Shown in pieces: positions 7,127 through 14,572 of a stretch of DNA of 24,343 nucleotides. Position numbers and translations under genes: made by a program. The stretch's first letter is position 1, and every line of letters begins with the position of its first letter. The DNA is from JBNJEA01 sp051745395 (lineage in GTDB: Bacteria > Desulfobacterota > Desulfobacteria > Desulfobacterales > Desulfosalsimonadaceae), in assembly GCA_051745395.1 (NCBI GenBank), contig JBNJEA010000039.1, positions 1 through 24,343 of the forward strand, read 5' to 3'. The notes beneath the pieces are model-generated. The model searched no databases and was not told where the DNA came from. It saw nothing but the letters and a program-made list of their open reading frames with translations.

Positions 7127-7861
7127 GTGCCACCTTTCGTCCGTCAAAATCCGGCAATGGCATATATCCGGCAGATACCGGCGACCCTGATCGAAGCAGC
7201 GTTGCTCATGGTGGGGGTCTGGCTGGGGTGCATGGCCATTTTGTATACCGGCGCCATGCTCTGGCATATATATCGGGAAACCCCGATGGGACAGCAGTTT
7301 TTGGCATTGTTTCCCGGACATGCGGCCGCCATTTCGGAAGTGATGGGCTGCGATTTATTTTGCTTTGCCGGCCGGCTGACCTTGACGGCATTTGCCATCT
7401 GCATCGCCATTGCCGCCGGCTGCCGCTTTTTTTATATCCGCCGGCTGCTCTACGATTCCATGGGACTGGCTGGCAAGTTGTTTGTCTGGGGCGTGCCGCT
7501 GACCGCCGGGGTCACCTATACCATCTATCAGGAAACCGATCTCGGCAACTGGCAGGTTCTTGCCGTATTTGCAACATTTCCCACGTACTGCCTCTTTATG
7601 AATTGCTTCCGATACACGGCCGCGCTGGTCCCGGAAGCCGGTTTTCTCCTTTCACAGGCTTGGCGCGGCTTTGCCCGACTCTGGCAGCATGTCACCGGCC
7701 GGCCCGTGCCGGAACTAACCCCCCTGTTGAAATGGATGCCCTTCAAATCACCCGAAAGGGCCGCCACAGCCGATCCCATCACTTATAAATTCTCCCTCAA
7801 GGGCTGGGTGATTGCCAAATACCAAGCCATTCGGAACGAGCTTCGCGAGGAGAAGAAATAA
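7127..7861 (+). CDS. Unrecognised four-helix membrane protein
   Basis: I do not recognise a family. The GTG at 7127 is chosen because AAGAGGA lies about ten bases before it; this gives 244 residues starting VPPFVRQNPAMAY. An in-frame ATG ten codons later is the alternative, and an upstream ATG at 6959 would add 56 residues of unlikely composition. Four hydrophobic segments are visible at about 21-45, 80-103, 116-134 and 142-160, followed by a basic, soluble tail of about 80 residues (WMPFKSPERAATADP; IAKYQAIRNELREEKK). There are cysteines in and near the helices (C35, C75, C79, C92, C99) but no metal-binding pattern. It stands alone between two tRNA genes and ends in a terminator. Coding use matches its neighbours. 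Confidence 0.75.
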   Translation: MPPFVRQNPAMAYIRQIPATLIEAALLMVGVWLGCMAILYTGAMLWHIYRETPMGQQFLALFPGHAAAISEVMGCDLFCFAGRLTLTAFAICIAIAAGCRFFYIRRLLYDSMGLAGKLFVWGVPLTAGVTYTIYQETDLGNWQVLAVFATFPTYCLFMNCFRYTAALVPEAGFLLSQAWRGFARLWQHVTGRPVPELTPLLKWMPFKSPERAATADPITYKFSLKGWVIAKYQAIRNELREEKK

Positions 7862-7901
7862 AAAAAGGGCTTACCCGAAACGGATAAACCCTTGATTTTT
7901 T

Positions 7902-7902
<1 letters not shown>
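7859..7902. terminator. Bidirectional intrinsic terminator between the membrane protein and tRNA-Arg
   Basis: A symmetric hairpin at 7865-7893 (AAGGG, TTA and CCG paired with CGG, TAA and CCCTT around an AAA loop, with two C-A mismatches) is followed by T7 (7896-7902) on the plus strand and by a long run of T on the minus strand. It can stop the plus-strand gene and the convergent tRNA-Arg transcript; the T-run abuts the CCA end of the tRNA. Confidence 0.8.
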
Positions 7903-7978
<76 letters not shown>

Positions 7979-7994
7979 AAATGATTTTTGCCTG

Positions 7995-8023
7995 TACATA
8001 TGCCATTGCAGATCCGATGTCAA
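7995..8023 (-). promoter_or_regulatory. Probable promoter for tRNA-Arg
   Basis: On the minus strand TTGACA (8018-8023) is followed after 17 bases by TATGTA (7995-8000). The -35 is perfect and the -10 is weak. The predicted start lies about ten bases before the mature tRNA 5' end. Confidence 0.5.
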
Positions 8024-8162
8024 TGATAAGTTGTAAAAGCCGGGCAGATCATATAAGATCCGCAATCATGGAGCAGGCAGGGGACAAGCGCTTTGACAAA
8101 ACTCAGACCGTTCCCAATGCTTTCGGACAATTTCAACCCGTATTTCCGGGCAGGTGCATCCG

Positions 8163-8642
8163 ATGCTTTCCGATGTTCAATACATGCAGCGCGCACTTTT
8201 CCAGGCCGAAAAGGCGGCAGCCTGCGGCGAGGTGCCGGTGGGTGCCGTTTTGATCGATGCCGCCGGCCATGTTCTGGCCGAGGCGTGTAACCAGCCCATC
8301 GGCCGCAACGATCCGACAGCGCATGCCGAAATTCTGGTCATGCGCGCCGCGGCCGCGGACATGGGCAACTATCGCTTGTTAAATACGACCCTCTATGTTA
8401 CATTGGAACCTTGTGCCATGTGCATGGGCGCGGTTATTCACGCGCGGATAGACCGGGTAGTATTCGGTGCCGGCGATCCCAAATGGGGCGGGTGCGGATC
8501 GGTATATGATTTTGCCGCTGACCGTCGTTTCAATCATTGCCCGGAAATCACCCGGGGCGTATGCGAAACCCGGTGCCGGGAGCTGATGGTTCATTTTTTC
8601 CGTTCAAGACGAAACAATGCATCCGCGGCCCCCCGGCCGTAA
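8163..8642 (+). CDS. tadA: tRNA-specific adenosine deaminase TadA
   Basis: Deaminates adenosine 34 to inosine in tRNA-Arg(ACG) so that one tRNA reads CGU, CGC and CGA. The ATG at 8163 is preferred because CAGGTG lies six bases before it, giving 159 residues; a GTG at 8154 would add three residues. The zinc deaminase core is complete: TAHAEI (H54 and E56, ligand and proton shuttle), then EPCAMC (C84 and C87 ligands). GEVPVGAVL near the N-terminus and NTTLYVTLEPC are typical of TadA rather than cytidine deaminases. The C-terminal RCRELMVHFFRSRR matches the tRNA-binding tail. purA follows on the same strand after 79 bases. Confidence 0.95.
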   Translation: MLSDVQYMQRALFQAEKAAACGEVPVGAVLIDAAGHVLAEACNQPIGRNDPTAHAEILVMRAAAADMGNYRLLNTTLYVTLEPCAMCMGAVIHARIDRVVFGAGDPKWGGCGSVYDFAADRRFNHCPEITRGVCETRCRELMVHFFRSRRNNASAAPRP

Positions 8643-8721
8643 ATACAAATTCATGCTTAGGCCACAAACACCTGGAATGGCCATCTGAACCGTTTATCCG
8701 ATCAAGAAAAAGGAGCCACAA

Positions 8722-10008
8722 TTGTCGAATCTCGTGATCGTCGGAACCCAGTGGGGGGATGAGGGAAAAGGAAAAATTGTTGATCTGCTGGCGGAATATT
8801 CCGATTACGTTGTGCGGTTCCAGGGTGGCAACAATGCGGGCCACACCATGGTGGTCAACGGGGAGCAGTTCATCAGCCACCTGGTGCCGTCCGGGATATT
8901 GCAGGGCAAAACCTGTATCATCGGCAACGGCATGGTGGTCGATCCGGAGGTGTTAATCGAAGAAATCGATTACCTGATTGAAAAGGGGATCAAAGTCGGG
9001 CCGGAACAATTGCAGATCAGTGAAAAAGCCCATATCATCATGCCCTATCACAAGGCCCTCGATCTGGCCAAAGAAGATGCCAGCAAGAAAAATAAAATCG
9101 GTACTACCGGCCGCGGTATCGGCCCCTGCTACGAGGACAAGTCGGCCCGCCGGGGCATCCGGTTCGTGGAACTGCTCGACGCCGGATTCGACGAAAACGT
9201 CCGTGCCATTGCCGAAGAAAAAAATTTTTACCTGACCCGTTACTACGCCGGCAGCGGCATTGACACCGACGACCTGATTGCCCGCTATACCTTATATCGC
9301 AAGCGCCTGGCCCCCTATGTGGCCGATGTGTCCGTAACGCTCGACCATGCCATCCGCGCCGGCCAGCAGGTTTTGTTCGAAGGCGCCCAGGGCACGCACC
9401 TAGATATTGATCACGGCACCTACCCGTTTGTGACATCTTCCAATACGATTGCCGGCAATGCCTGTTGCGGAACCGGCCTGGGTCCCAAGCGCATCGATAA
9501 CATTCTCGGCATCGTCAAGGCCTATACCACCCGGGTGGGCAAGGGGCCGTTTCCAACGGAACTTTTCGATAAAACCGGGCAGTACCTGCAGGAAAAAGGG
9601 GCGGAATTCGGGGCCACCACCGGGCGCAAGCGGCGATGCGGCTGGATCGATACGGTGATGCTCAAAAATGCCGTCCGCTTAAACAGCCTCACCGGCTTTG
9701 CGGTCACCAAGCTCGACGTGCTCGGCGGCCTGGATCATATTCAGATCTGTACGGGATATAAATACAAAGACCGCCTGCTCGACGATTTTCCCACCAGCCT
9801 GACCATCCTCAACGAATGTCAGCCGGTTTTTGAGACCGTGCCCGGATGGCAGGAAGACATCTCCGGGGTGGAGCGCTATGACGATTTGCCGGAAAATACC
9901 AAGCAGTATCTCCGGCGGATCGAGACATTAACCGAAACCGCAGTCGAACTGATTTCCGTGGGGCCGGGCCGGGATCAAACCATTGTATTGAAAAATCCGC
10001 TTGGATAA
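8722..10008 (+). CDS. purA: Adenylosuccinate synthetase
   Basis: GTP-dependent condensation of IMP and aspartate to adenylosuccinate, the first committed step from IMP to AMP. 428 residues, standard for bacteria. The start is TTG at 8722, fixed by AAGGAG six bases upstream and by the conserved beginning SNLVIVGTQWGDEGKGK; no in-frame ATG is nearby. The glycine-rich loop is QWGDEGKGK (10-18) with catalytic D13; H41 lies in NNAGHT (37-42). GTTGRGIGP, VLFEGAQGTHLDIDHGTYPFVTSSN, and TTGRKRRCGWIDTV near residue 300 are family signatures for IMP and aspartate binding. The tRNA-Pro gene follows about 100 bases downstream with its own promoter. Confidence 0.98.
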   Translation: MSNLVIVGTQWGDEGKGKIVDLLAEYSDYVVRFQGGNNAGHTMVVNGEQFISHLVPSGILQGKTCIIGNGMVVDPEVLIEEIDYLIEKGIKVGPEQLQISEKAHIIMPYHKALDLAKEDASKKNKIGTTGRGIGPCYEDKSARRGIRFVELLDAGFDENVRAIAEEKNFYLTRYYAGSGIDTDDLIARYTLYRKRLAPYVADVSVTLDHAIRAGQQVLFEGAQGTHLDIDHGTYPFVTSSNTIAGNACCGTGLGPKRIDNILGIVKAYTTRVGKGPFPTELFDKTGQYLQEKGAEFGATTGRKRRCGWIDTVMLKNAVRLNSLTGFAVTKLDVLGGLDHIQICTGYKYKDRLLDDFPTSLTILNECQPVFETVPGWQEDISGVERYDDLPENTKQYLRRIETLTETAVELISVGPGRDQTIVLKNPLG

Positions 10009-10065
10009 TCCCACTGTGCGATCAAAGGGTTAAGTGGCCAAACAAACCGGACGGACAATTTTTGA

Positions 10066-10094
10066 TTGACAATCCGGAAAGAGTAAAATACAAA
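10066..10094 (+). promoter_or_regulatory. Promoter for tRNA-Pro
   Basis: Perfect TTGACA (10066-10071), a 17-base spacer and TACAAA (10089-10094). The tRNA begins 13 bases after the -10 element. Confidence 0.6.
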
Positions 10095-10107
10095 GCATTC
10101 AAAACGT

Positions 10108-10184
10108 CGGGACGTGGCTCAGTCTGGAAGAGCACAGCGTTCGGGACGCTGGAGTCGCTGGTTCAAATCCAGCCGTCCCGACCA
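10108..10184 (+). tRNA. tRNA-Pro (anticodon CGG)
   Basis: 77 nt. Acceptor CGGGACG/CGTCCCG, discriminator A and encoded CCA. The anticodon stem CAGCG/CGCTG closes the loop TTCGGGA with anticodon CGG, reading CCG. The T-arm GCTGG-TTCAAAT-CCAGC is intact. Confidence 0.97.
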
Positions 10185-10220
10185 AAAAATCAGCAAGCCC
10201 ATAGCTTGGCTGATTTTTTT
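10184..10220 (+). terminator. Intrinsic terminator of tRNA-Pro
   Basis: AAAAAATCAGC-AAGC pairs with GCTTGGCTGATTTTTT around a short loop with one bulged C, ending in seven T residues (10214-10220). It overlaps the last base of the CCA end. Confidence 0.9.
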
Positions 10221-10315
10221 ATTAATGGCATGATGCATTCGGTACAATCCAACCGGCGCCGCCTGTCACCCAAACCCATTCCATTCAATTCTTTCCGGAT
10301 TTTTCAGGAAAACAT

Positions 10316-10343
10316 TTGAAACATGAAAACTTCCCTTTATAAT
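10316..10343 (+). promoter_or_regulatory. Near-consensus promoter, possibly for a small RNA
   Basis: TTGAAA (10316-10321), a 16-base spacer and a perfect TATAAT (10338-10343). Initiation is expected near 10350. The nearest coding start is more than 450 bases away, so the first product may be a non-coding RNA or a very long leader. Confidence 0.6.
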
Positions 10344-10349
10344 TTATTT

Positions 10350-10545
10350 CATGATAATATGATAACCTGAAATATAAAGTGGTTATAAACGTCATTTTTG
10401 GGTTGCGTTCTTTCCATAAACCTGCTACCCAACGGTATAGATTGTATACTTAAATTGCTTGCCGCAATCATTTCATCCGGGTTTGAGGCCTTGCGTAAAG
10501 CGGCTGTAAAACGGTAGCGCTTTTTTACCCGCTTTACGGGTTTTG
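10350..10545 (+). ncRNA. Candidate small RNA of about 195 nt
   Basis: Inferred only from signals: the promoter at 10316-10343 and a hairpin at 10494-10538 with perfect 10-bp outer arms CGTAAAGCGG/CCGCTTTACG and an inner GTAAAA/TTTTAC pairing. It is followed by GGGTTTTGTTG, a weak U-tract. Inside, TTGGGT and ACCCAA can pair. It does not show the conserved cores of tmRNA, RNase P RNA or SRP RNA. The alternative is a long 5' leader of the downstream prolyl isomerase. Confidence 0.35.
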
Positions 10546-10806
10546 TTGTCACATTTTCGGGAAAGACAGTTTGTTTTTATTCGATTTAAAGACCAATCCT
10601 GCATTGAAAAGCCCGCATCAAAAGATTGCCATGTCGACCTGCCGCCGCCCCCGCAGTTTCCCATATCCGTGTAATCGGTCGATAATCCGTGTCAGGACAA
10701 GGTGCGATTGCTTTATACATATTATCTGACCAAACGCCAACCCAGTGAAGCGAGACCTCAACGGAACATCAGTTCCGAAATTTTAAACCACAGGGAGGAA
10801 ATACTG

Positions 10807-11829
10807 TTGATTCGAACTGCCGTAAACAAATCTTTATTGCTGTTTCTTTTTATCGCCGCCGTGATGATTGCCACCGGTCCGGCCTGTGCCGCTGATGAGG
10901 CAAATGAAGGCAAAACGCAGGGCGACGGGGATTACGTGGCCGTGGTGGGCGGGAAAAAAATCCCCGAGGACACACTCGATCGCAAGGTCAACCTGATCAA
11001 AAACCGATATGCCAGCATGGGACAAGAACTGGATGACCAGCGGCTGGCTGAACTCAAGGACAATATTTTAGACAACCTGATCGAAAAAGAGCTTTTGTAC
11101 CAGGAAAGCCAGGAGCAGGGGGTTGCAGTCGACTCGGCGGAGGTTCAAAGCCAGTTGGACCAGATCAAAAACAAGTTTTCCGATCAGGAAGAGTTTGAAA
11201 AGAAAATCAGGGAAATGGACTACACGGAACCTCTGCTGAAACAGCAGATCCGGGAAAACTTGGCCATTCAGGCGCTCATTGATGAAAAAGTGGCCGCAGA
11301 CGTCGAGATAAGCGATGAGGAAATCGAATCGTACTACGAGTCCAACAAAAAGGAATTCAGCGTTCCGGAAAAAATCAAGGCCCGGCACATCCTGATTAAA
11401 ACGAGCCAGGACGCCGGCGAGGATGAAAAGGCAGAAGCCAAAAATAAAATCCAGGATGTTCAAAAAAAGCTGAAACAGGACGGCGATTTTGCCGAACTGG
11501 CCAAGGAGCATTCCGAGGGGCCCAGCAGTAAAAACGGCGGGGACCTCGGGTTTTTCAGCCGCGGCCAGATGGTGGAATCTTTTGATGAGGCGGCCTTTGC
11601 CCTCGATACCGGCGAGGTCAGCGATATTGTACAAACCCGCTTCGGATACCACCTGATCAAGGTAGAAGATCGCAAGTCCGAAGAACAAAAACCCTTTGCC
11701 GAAGTCAAAGACACCATCCACCAACAATTAAAACAGCAACAGGTCAGCCAGGAACTCGAACCCTTTATTGAATCGCTGAAACAAAAATACCCGATTGATA
11801 AAAATTTACCGTCCGGTTCGAAGGAATAA
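10807..11829 (+). CDS. SurA/PpiC-type periplasmic peptidyl-prolyl cis-trans isomerase
   Basis: Exported foldase of the parvulin class, expected to assist folding of envelope proteins. The TTG at 10807 is chosen because AGGGAGG lies eight bases upstream and a signal peptide then begins at once (RTAVNKSLLLFLFIAAVMIATGP, about 1-28, likely cut after ACAA), giving 340 residues; an upstream ATG would put 35 residues before it. Residues 40-185 form a SurA_N-like helical chaperone domain, very rich in E, K and Q. Residues 190-288 are the rotamase domain, with KARHILIKTS, GGDLGFFSRGQMV, FDEAAFAL and RFGYHLIKVED. A charged helix closes the protein. Whether it is a true SurA or PrsA equivalent cannot be settled by sequence alone. 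It is a single-gene unit followed by a terminator. Confidence 0.9.
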   Translation: MIRTAVNKSLLLFLFIAAVMIATGPACAADEANEGKTQGDGDYVAVVGGKKIPEDTLDRKVNLIKNRYASMGQELDDQRLAELKDNILDNLIEKELLYQESQEQGVAVDSAEVQSQLDQIKNKFSDQEEFEKKIREMDYTEPLLKQQIRENLAIQALIDEKVAADVEISDEEIESYYESNKKEFSVPEKIKARHILIKTSQDAGEDEKAEAKNKIQDVQKKLKQDGDFAELAKEHSEGPSSKNGGDLGFFSRGQMVESFDEAAFALDTGEVSDIVQTRFGYHLIKVEDRKSEEQKPFAEVKDTIHQQLKQQQVSQELEPFIESLKQKYPIDKNLPSGSKE

Positions 11830-11846
11830 CGCAAACGATTGCGTTG

Positions 11847-11904
11847 GCGTTAACCGGCCGAGAGGGTAAAAGGGACCATAGGGGAGGCGGTTTACGCTTT
11901 TTTT
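11847..11904 (+). terminator. Possible intrinsic terminator after the prolyl isomerase gene
   Basis: GCGTTAACC (11847-11855) pairs with GGTTTACGC (11889-11897) in eight of nine positions across a 33-nt loop, followed by seven T residues (11898-11904). A separate perfect 7-bp hairpin, AACGCAA/TTGCGTT, overlaps the stop codon. The large loop makes this moderate evidence. Confidence 0.5.
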
Positions 11905-12045
11905 AGGTCGGTGTCTCGAGTACACTCTATAGTCGATTACGCTATAGAAATGACGGCGCTTCATATGCCAGAGCAATAACGACCTGACAAGTGTGTTTAA
12001 ACCGCGGGGTCTTTAATGTGCAACACAAGAAAAGGAGGTTTGGCT

Positions 12046-12252
12046 TTGGCAGAAGGAACAGTCAAATGGTTTAACGACAAAAAGGGGTATGGATTTATCA
12101 AGCACGAGGAGGGGCGCGATATTTTCGTCCATTACTCCGCGATCAATCAATCGGGGTTCAAAACGCTGGCCGAAGGGGAAAATGTCACCTTCGAAATCGA
12201 AGAAAGCAACCGGGGCCCGGTGGCCAAAAATGTAACCAAAGAAATGTTATAA
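12046..12252 (+). CDS. Cold-shock domain protein (CspA family)
   Basis: Small OB-fold protein that binds single-stranded RNA and DNA, melting RNA structure and acting as transcription antiterminator in studied members. The TTG at 12046 is chosen: AAGGAGG lies seven bases upstream and the protein then opens AEGTVKWFNDKKGYGFI as in the family, at 68 residues. An in-frame ATG at 12016 would add ten unconserved residues and place the ribosome site inside the gene. RNP1 is KGYGFI (13-18), RNP2 is DIFVHY (25-30). About 140 bases of leader separate it from the preceding terminator, including CTATAG repeated twice (11926-11946), compatible with the long 5' leader common in csp genes. It is followed by a strong terminator. 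Confidence 0.96.
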   Translation: MAEGTVKWFNDKKGYGFIKHEEGRDIFVHYSAINQSGFKTLAEGENVTFEIEESNRGPVAKNVTKEML

Positions 12253-12265
12253 ACAAATCACCAAG

Positions 12266-12317
12266 ACTTCCGGCAAACCGCTGCCTGCAGAATACACAGT
12301 TTGCCGGAAGTTTTTTT
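12266..12317 (+). terminator. Strong intrinsic terminator between cspA-type gene and fabH
   Basis: A perfect 13-bp stem ACTTCCGGCAAAC (12266-12278) / GTTTGCCGGAAGT (12299-12311) with a 20-nt loop, followed by a run of seven T. It starts 14 bases after the cold-shock stop codon and ends only 20 bases before the fabH start. Confidence 0.93.
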
Positions 12318-12337
12318 ATCAGGAGCAATGGCCCAAT

Positions 12338-13354
12338 ATGAAAAATACAGTTATCAAATCAACCGGCCGCCACCTGCCGCCGCGCGTGGTTACCAATGCG
12401 GATTTGATGCAGTGGATGGATACCACCGAGGAGTGGATCCAGCAGCGTACCGGGATAGAGCAACGGCGATGGGTGCCGGAAGAGGGCAACGTGGGCGCCT
12501 CCGACCTGGGTCTGGAAGCGGCAAAAATCGCCCTGGATCGTGCCGGCTGGACGCCTGAAGATATCGATATGATTATTTTTGCCACCCTGAGCCCGGACTG
12601 GAACTTTCCGGGGTCAGGCTGTTTGCTCCACGCCAAGCTGGGCCTGGAAACAACGCCGGCCCTCGATATCCGGCAGCAGTGCACGGGTTTTCTTTATGGG
12701 CTGGCAACGGCCGATGCCTATATCAAAAGCGGTTACGCCAACCGGGTGCTTTTCGTCGGTGCCGAGGTCCACAGCACGGGACTTGATATCTCCACGGAAG
12801 GCCGGGACGTGACCGTGATTTTCGGCGACGGGGCGGGAGCGGTCTGCCTGGAAGGCGAGGACGACGCCTCGCCGGTGGGCATTCTGGCCTCTTGCCTGCA
12901 TACCAACGGCAACCTTGCCGAATCCTTGATGGTCGAAGCGCCCGCGTCGCGCCTAAATCCCCGGATCAATTACCAGATGATGGAACAACGACGGCATTTT
13001 CCAAGCATGGACGGCCGCAGCGTTTTCAAGCAGGCCCTGTCCCGCCTGCCGGAAGTTACCTATCACACCCTGGAAAAAGCCGGCATCACCGTAGACGATC
13101 TGGACTTGGTCATTCCCCACCAGGCCAACATCCGGATCAACCAAGCCTACCAGAAGGCCCTGGGCATTGGGGAAGAAAAGATGTATCACAACATTCAGCG
13201 ATACGGCAACACCACCGCCGCAAGCATCCCCATCGCCCTGGACGAGGCCCTGGAAAAGCAAATCATCGGCAAGGGCAGCACCGTCTTGTTTGCCGGGCTG
13301 GGCGCCGGGCTCACATGGGGAGCGATGGCGTATCGATTCGAACCCGCCGATTAA
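12338..13354 (+). CDS. fabH: 3-oxoacyl-ACP synthase III family protein (FabH)
   Basis: Thiolase-fold condensing enzyme; classical FabH joins acetyl-CoA (or a branched acyl-CoA) with malonyl-ACP to start fatty acid synthesis. 338 residues. The catalytic triad is present: C115 (DIRQQCTGFLYGL), H261 (VIPHQANIRI) and N291 (RYGNTTAASIP). TTEEWIQQRTGIEQRRW (29-45) and FGDGAGAVCL (162-171) are family signatures. QQC in place of the AAC common in housekeeping FabH, together with isolation from other fab genes, leaves room for a related FabH-like enzyme with another acyl substrate. AGGAG lies 12-13 bases before the ATG, a little long. The gene has hardly any leader after the cspA terminator. Confidence 0.88.
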   Translation: MKNTVIKSTGRHLPPRVVTNADLMQWMDTTEEWIQQRTGIEQRRWVPEEGNVGASDLGLEAAKIALDRAGWTPEDIDMIIFATLSPDWNFPGSGCLLHAKLGLETTPALDIRQQCTGFLYGLATADAYIKSGYANRVLFVGAEVHSTGLDISTEGRDVTVIFGDGAGAVCLEGEDDASPVGILASCLHTNGNLAESLMVEAPASRLNPRINYQMMEQRRHFPSMDGRSVFKQALSRLPEVTYHTLEKAGITVDDLDLVIPHQANIRINQAYQKALGIGEEKMYHNIQRYGNTTAASIPIALDEALEKQIIGKGSTVLFAGLGAGLTWGAMAYRFEPAD

Positions 13355-13375
13355 AAACCGCCGGCATATAAAATA

Positions 13376-14326
13376 TCAATTTATAACAAGCGGGGCCTTT
13401 TGCCCCAACCGGCCCAGTATTTCAGCAAGCACCCGGTCGGCTTCTTCCGGATCGACATGGCAGGCCCCGGCGGCCCGGTGGCCGCCGCCGCCATATTCAA
13501 GCATCAATTTGCCGATGTTGACCGTGGCAGTCGGGTTGATGATCGATTTGCCCACCGAAAACGTGGTCTTTTCTTTGTCCTTTTCAAGCTTGATCTGAAT
13601 GGAAATATTGCATTGCGGATACAGTGCATAGACCACGAAGCGGTTGCCGGGATAAATCTGTTCCTGGTCGCGGCAGTCCAACACCACGATGTTGCCGTAA
13701 ATCTGCGCCCGATCGGCCAACTGCCGTTTATACCGCTGCTGATAGGCAAAATAGATCGTGCTCCGCTGCTGCACGTCGGGCAACGCCATGACCTCATCAA
13801 TCGGCATCTGCAAAATCCAGTCGATCAGGTTCGACTTAAACTGCCGCTCGTCAATGGCGAATTTGCCCCATTCCTCTATTCCCGTGCGCTTGTCCACCAG
13901 AAAATTCAAAAGCGCCCAACCCGTGGGGTGCAGGATTTCATTTCGCGAAAACTGCCCGGAATCGGCCTTGTCCACGGCGGCCATGAGCTCGTTGAAAGAT
14001 GCCGGAAACCGTTTTTTCCCGCCATAGTATTCATAAACCACCCGCGCCGCGGACGGCGCATCGGGGTCGATGACATGGCCGGGGTTTTGCCGGCTGCGCA
14101 AGGTTTCGGATACATGGTGGTCAAACGCTAGGCTGGCACCGGGGACATAGGGAAGATTGGCGATAATATCATCGCTTTTCACCTCGACCTCACCGGCCTG
14201 CATGGCACCGGGCGAGTCGATCAACTCAACGGTTTTGACCATGTCGAGGTATTTCAGCAGCACCGCACAAATCAATCCGTCCAGATCGCTGCGGGTCAAA
14301 AGCCGGTATTTTTTTGAAGTTTCCAT
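13376..14326 (-). CDS. DHH-family phosphoesterase
   Basis: 316 residues with the two-domain DHH/DHHA1 layout. Motif I is SDLDG (13-17), the name-giving motif is AFDHHVSE (67-74), AVDKADSG (117-124) gives a further aspartate, and the C-terminal DHHA1 domain ends with YGGGGHRAAGACHV, the glycine-rich substrate loop. These aspartates and histidines bind two Mn or Mg ions. Members hydrolyse phosphodiesters or polyphosphate: exopolyphosphatases, NrnA-type nanoRNases and cyclic dinucleotide phosphodiesterases. This subgroup is often labelled exopolyphosphatase-like, but the substrate cannot be read from the sequence. It has no membrane, GGDEF, PAS or CBS domain. It is a single gene convergent with fabH (21 bases apart) with its own consensus promoter. 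Confidence 0.9.
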   Translation of the reverse strand: METSKKYRLLTRSDLDGLICAVLLKYLDMVKTVELIDSPGAMQAGEVEVKSDDIIANLPYVPGASLAFDHHVSETLRSRQNPGHVIDPDAPSAARVVYEYYGGKKRFPASFNELMAAVDKADSGQFSRNEILHPTGWALLNFLVDKRTGIEEWGKFAIDERQFKSNLIDWILQMPIDEVMALPDVQQRSTIYFAYQQRYKRQLADRAQIYGNIVVLDCRDQEQIYPGNRFVVYALYPQCNISIQIKLEKDKEKTTFSVGKSIINPTATVNIGKLMLEYGGGGHRAAGACHVDPEEADRVLAEILGRLGQKAPLVIN

Positions 14327-14373
14327 ACACTAAATCGCTTTCTTTATGGGGTTTACTCGTATAAATTGTCTAA

Positions 14374-14401
14374 ATTATATCACAAATACGGGATTTGGCA
14401 A
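14374..14401 (-). promoter_or_regulatory. Promoter for the DHH phosphoesterase gene
   Basis: On the minus strand TTGCCA (14396-14401), a 16-base spacer and a perfect TATAAT (14374-14379). The predicted leader is about 40 bases. Confidence 0.65.
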
Positions 14402-14421
14402 GGCGGCTTCTTTCTAACACC

Positions 14422-14450
14422 TTGATTGGTTGTCGCTTTTTTACTATACG
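14422..14450 (+). promoter_or_regulatory. Possible promoter for the beta-helix/glmM pair
   Basis: TTGATT (14422-14427), 17 bases, TATACG (14445-14450). Four of six matches in each box; it would leave a leader of about 115 bases. Confidence 0.4.
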
Positions 14451-14572
14451 ATTGGGTCAGCAAAAAGACGGTTTTTTTCCAGACACGACGTAAAGAGGGG
14501 TCTATTACCACACAGCCGGCCACAAATGAAAGCAGATTGTGGAAGACCCCGAAAAAAAATGGACAGGAGACA

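Larger units (their letters stand above)
10221..10806. other. Long intergenic region (586 bp) with promoter and hairpin, no convincing protein gene
   Basis: AT-richer than its surroundings. It contains a near-consensus plus-strand promoter at 10316-10343, a long hairpin at 10494-10538 and, at 10671-10698, two direct copies of ATCCGTGT about 20 bases apart. Short open frames here lack ribosome sites and credible protein sequence. The last part (10785-10806) carries the leader and ribosome site of the prolyl isomerase gene. Confidence 0.6.

Noticed and set aside
11905..12045. A riboswitch in the leader of the cold-shock gene.
   Set aside because: I compared it mentally with c-di-GMP (GEMM) and fluoride consensus motifs and found no match. 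Only repeated CTATAG and general leader sequence are visible.
12301..12558. An alternative start for a protein in another frame at the fabH beginning (ATG at 12328, nearer the AGGAG).
   Set aside because: The frame is well spaced from the ribosome site but yields a short unfamiliar product overlapping fabH. The FabH frame has full family conservation from its own ATG.
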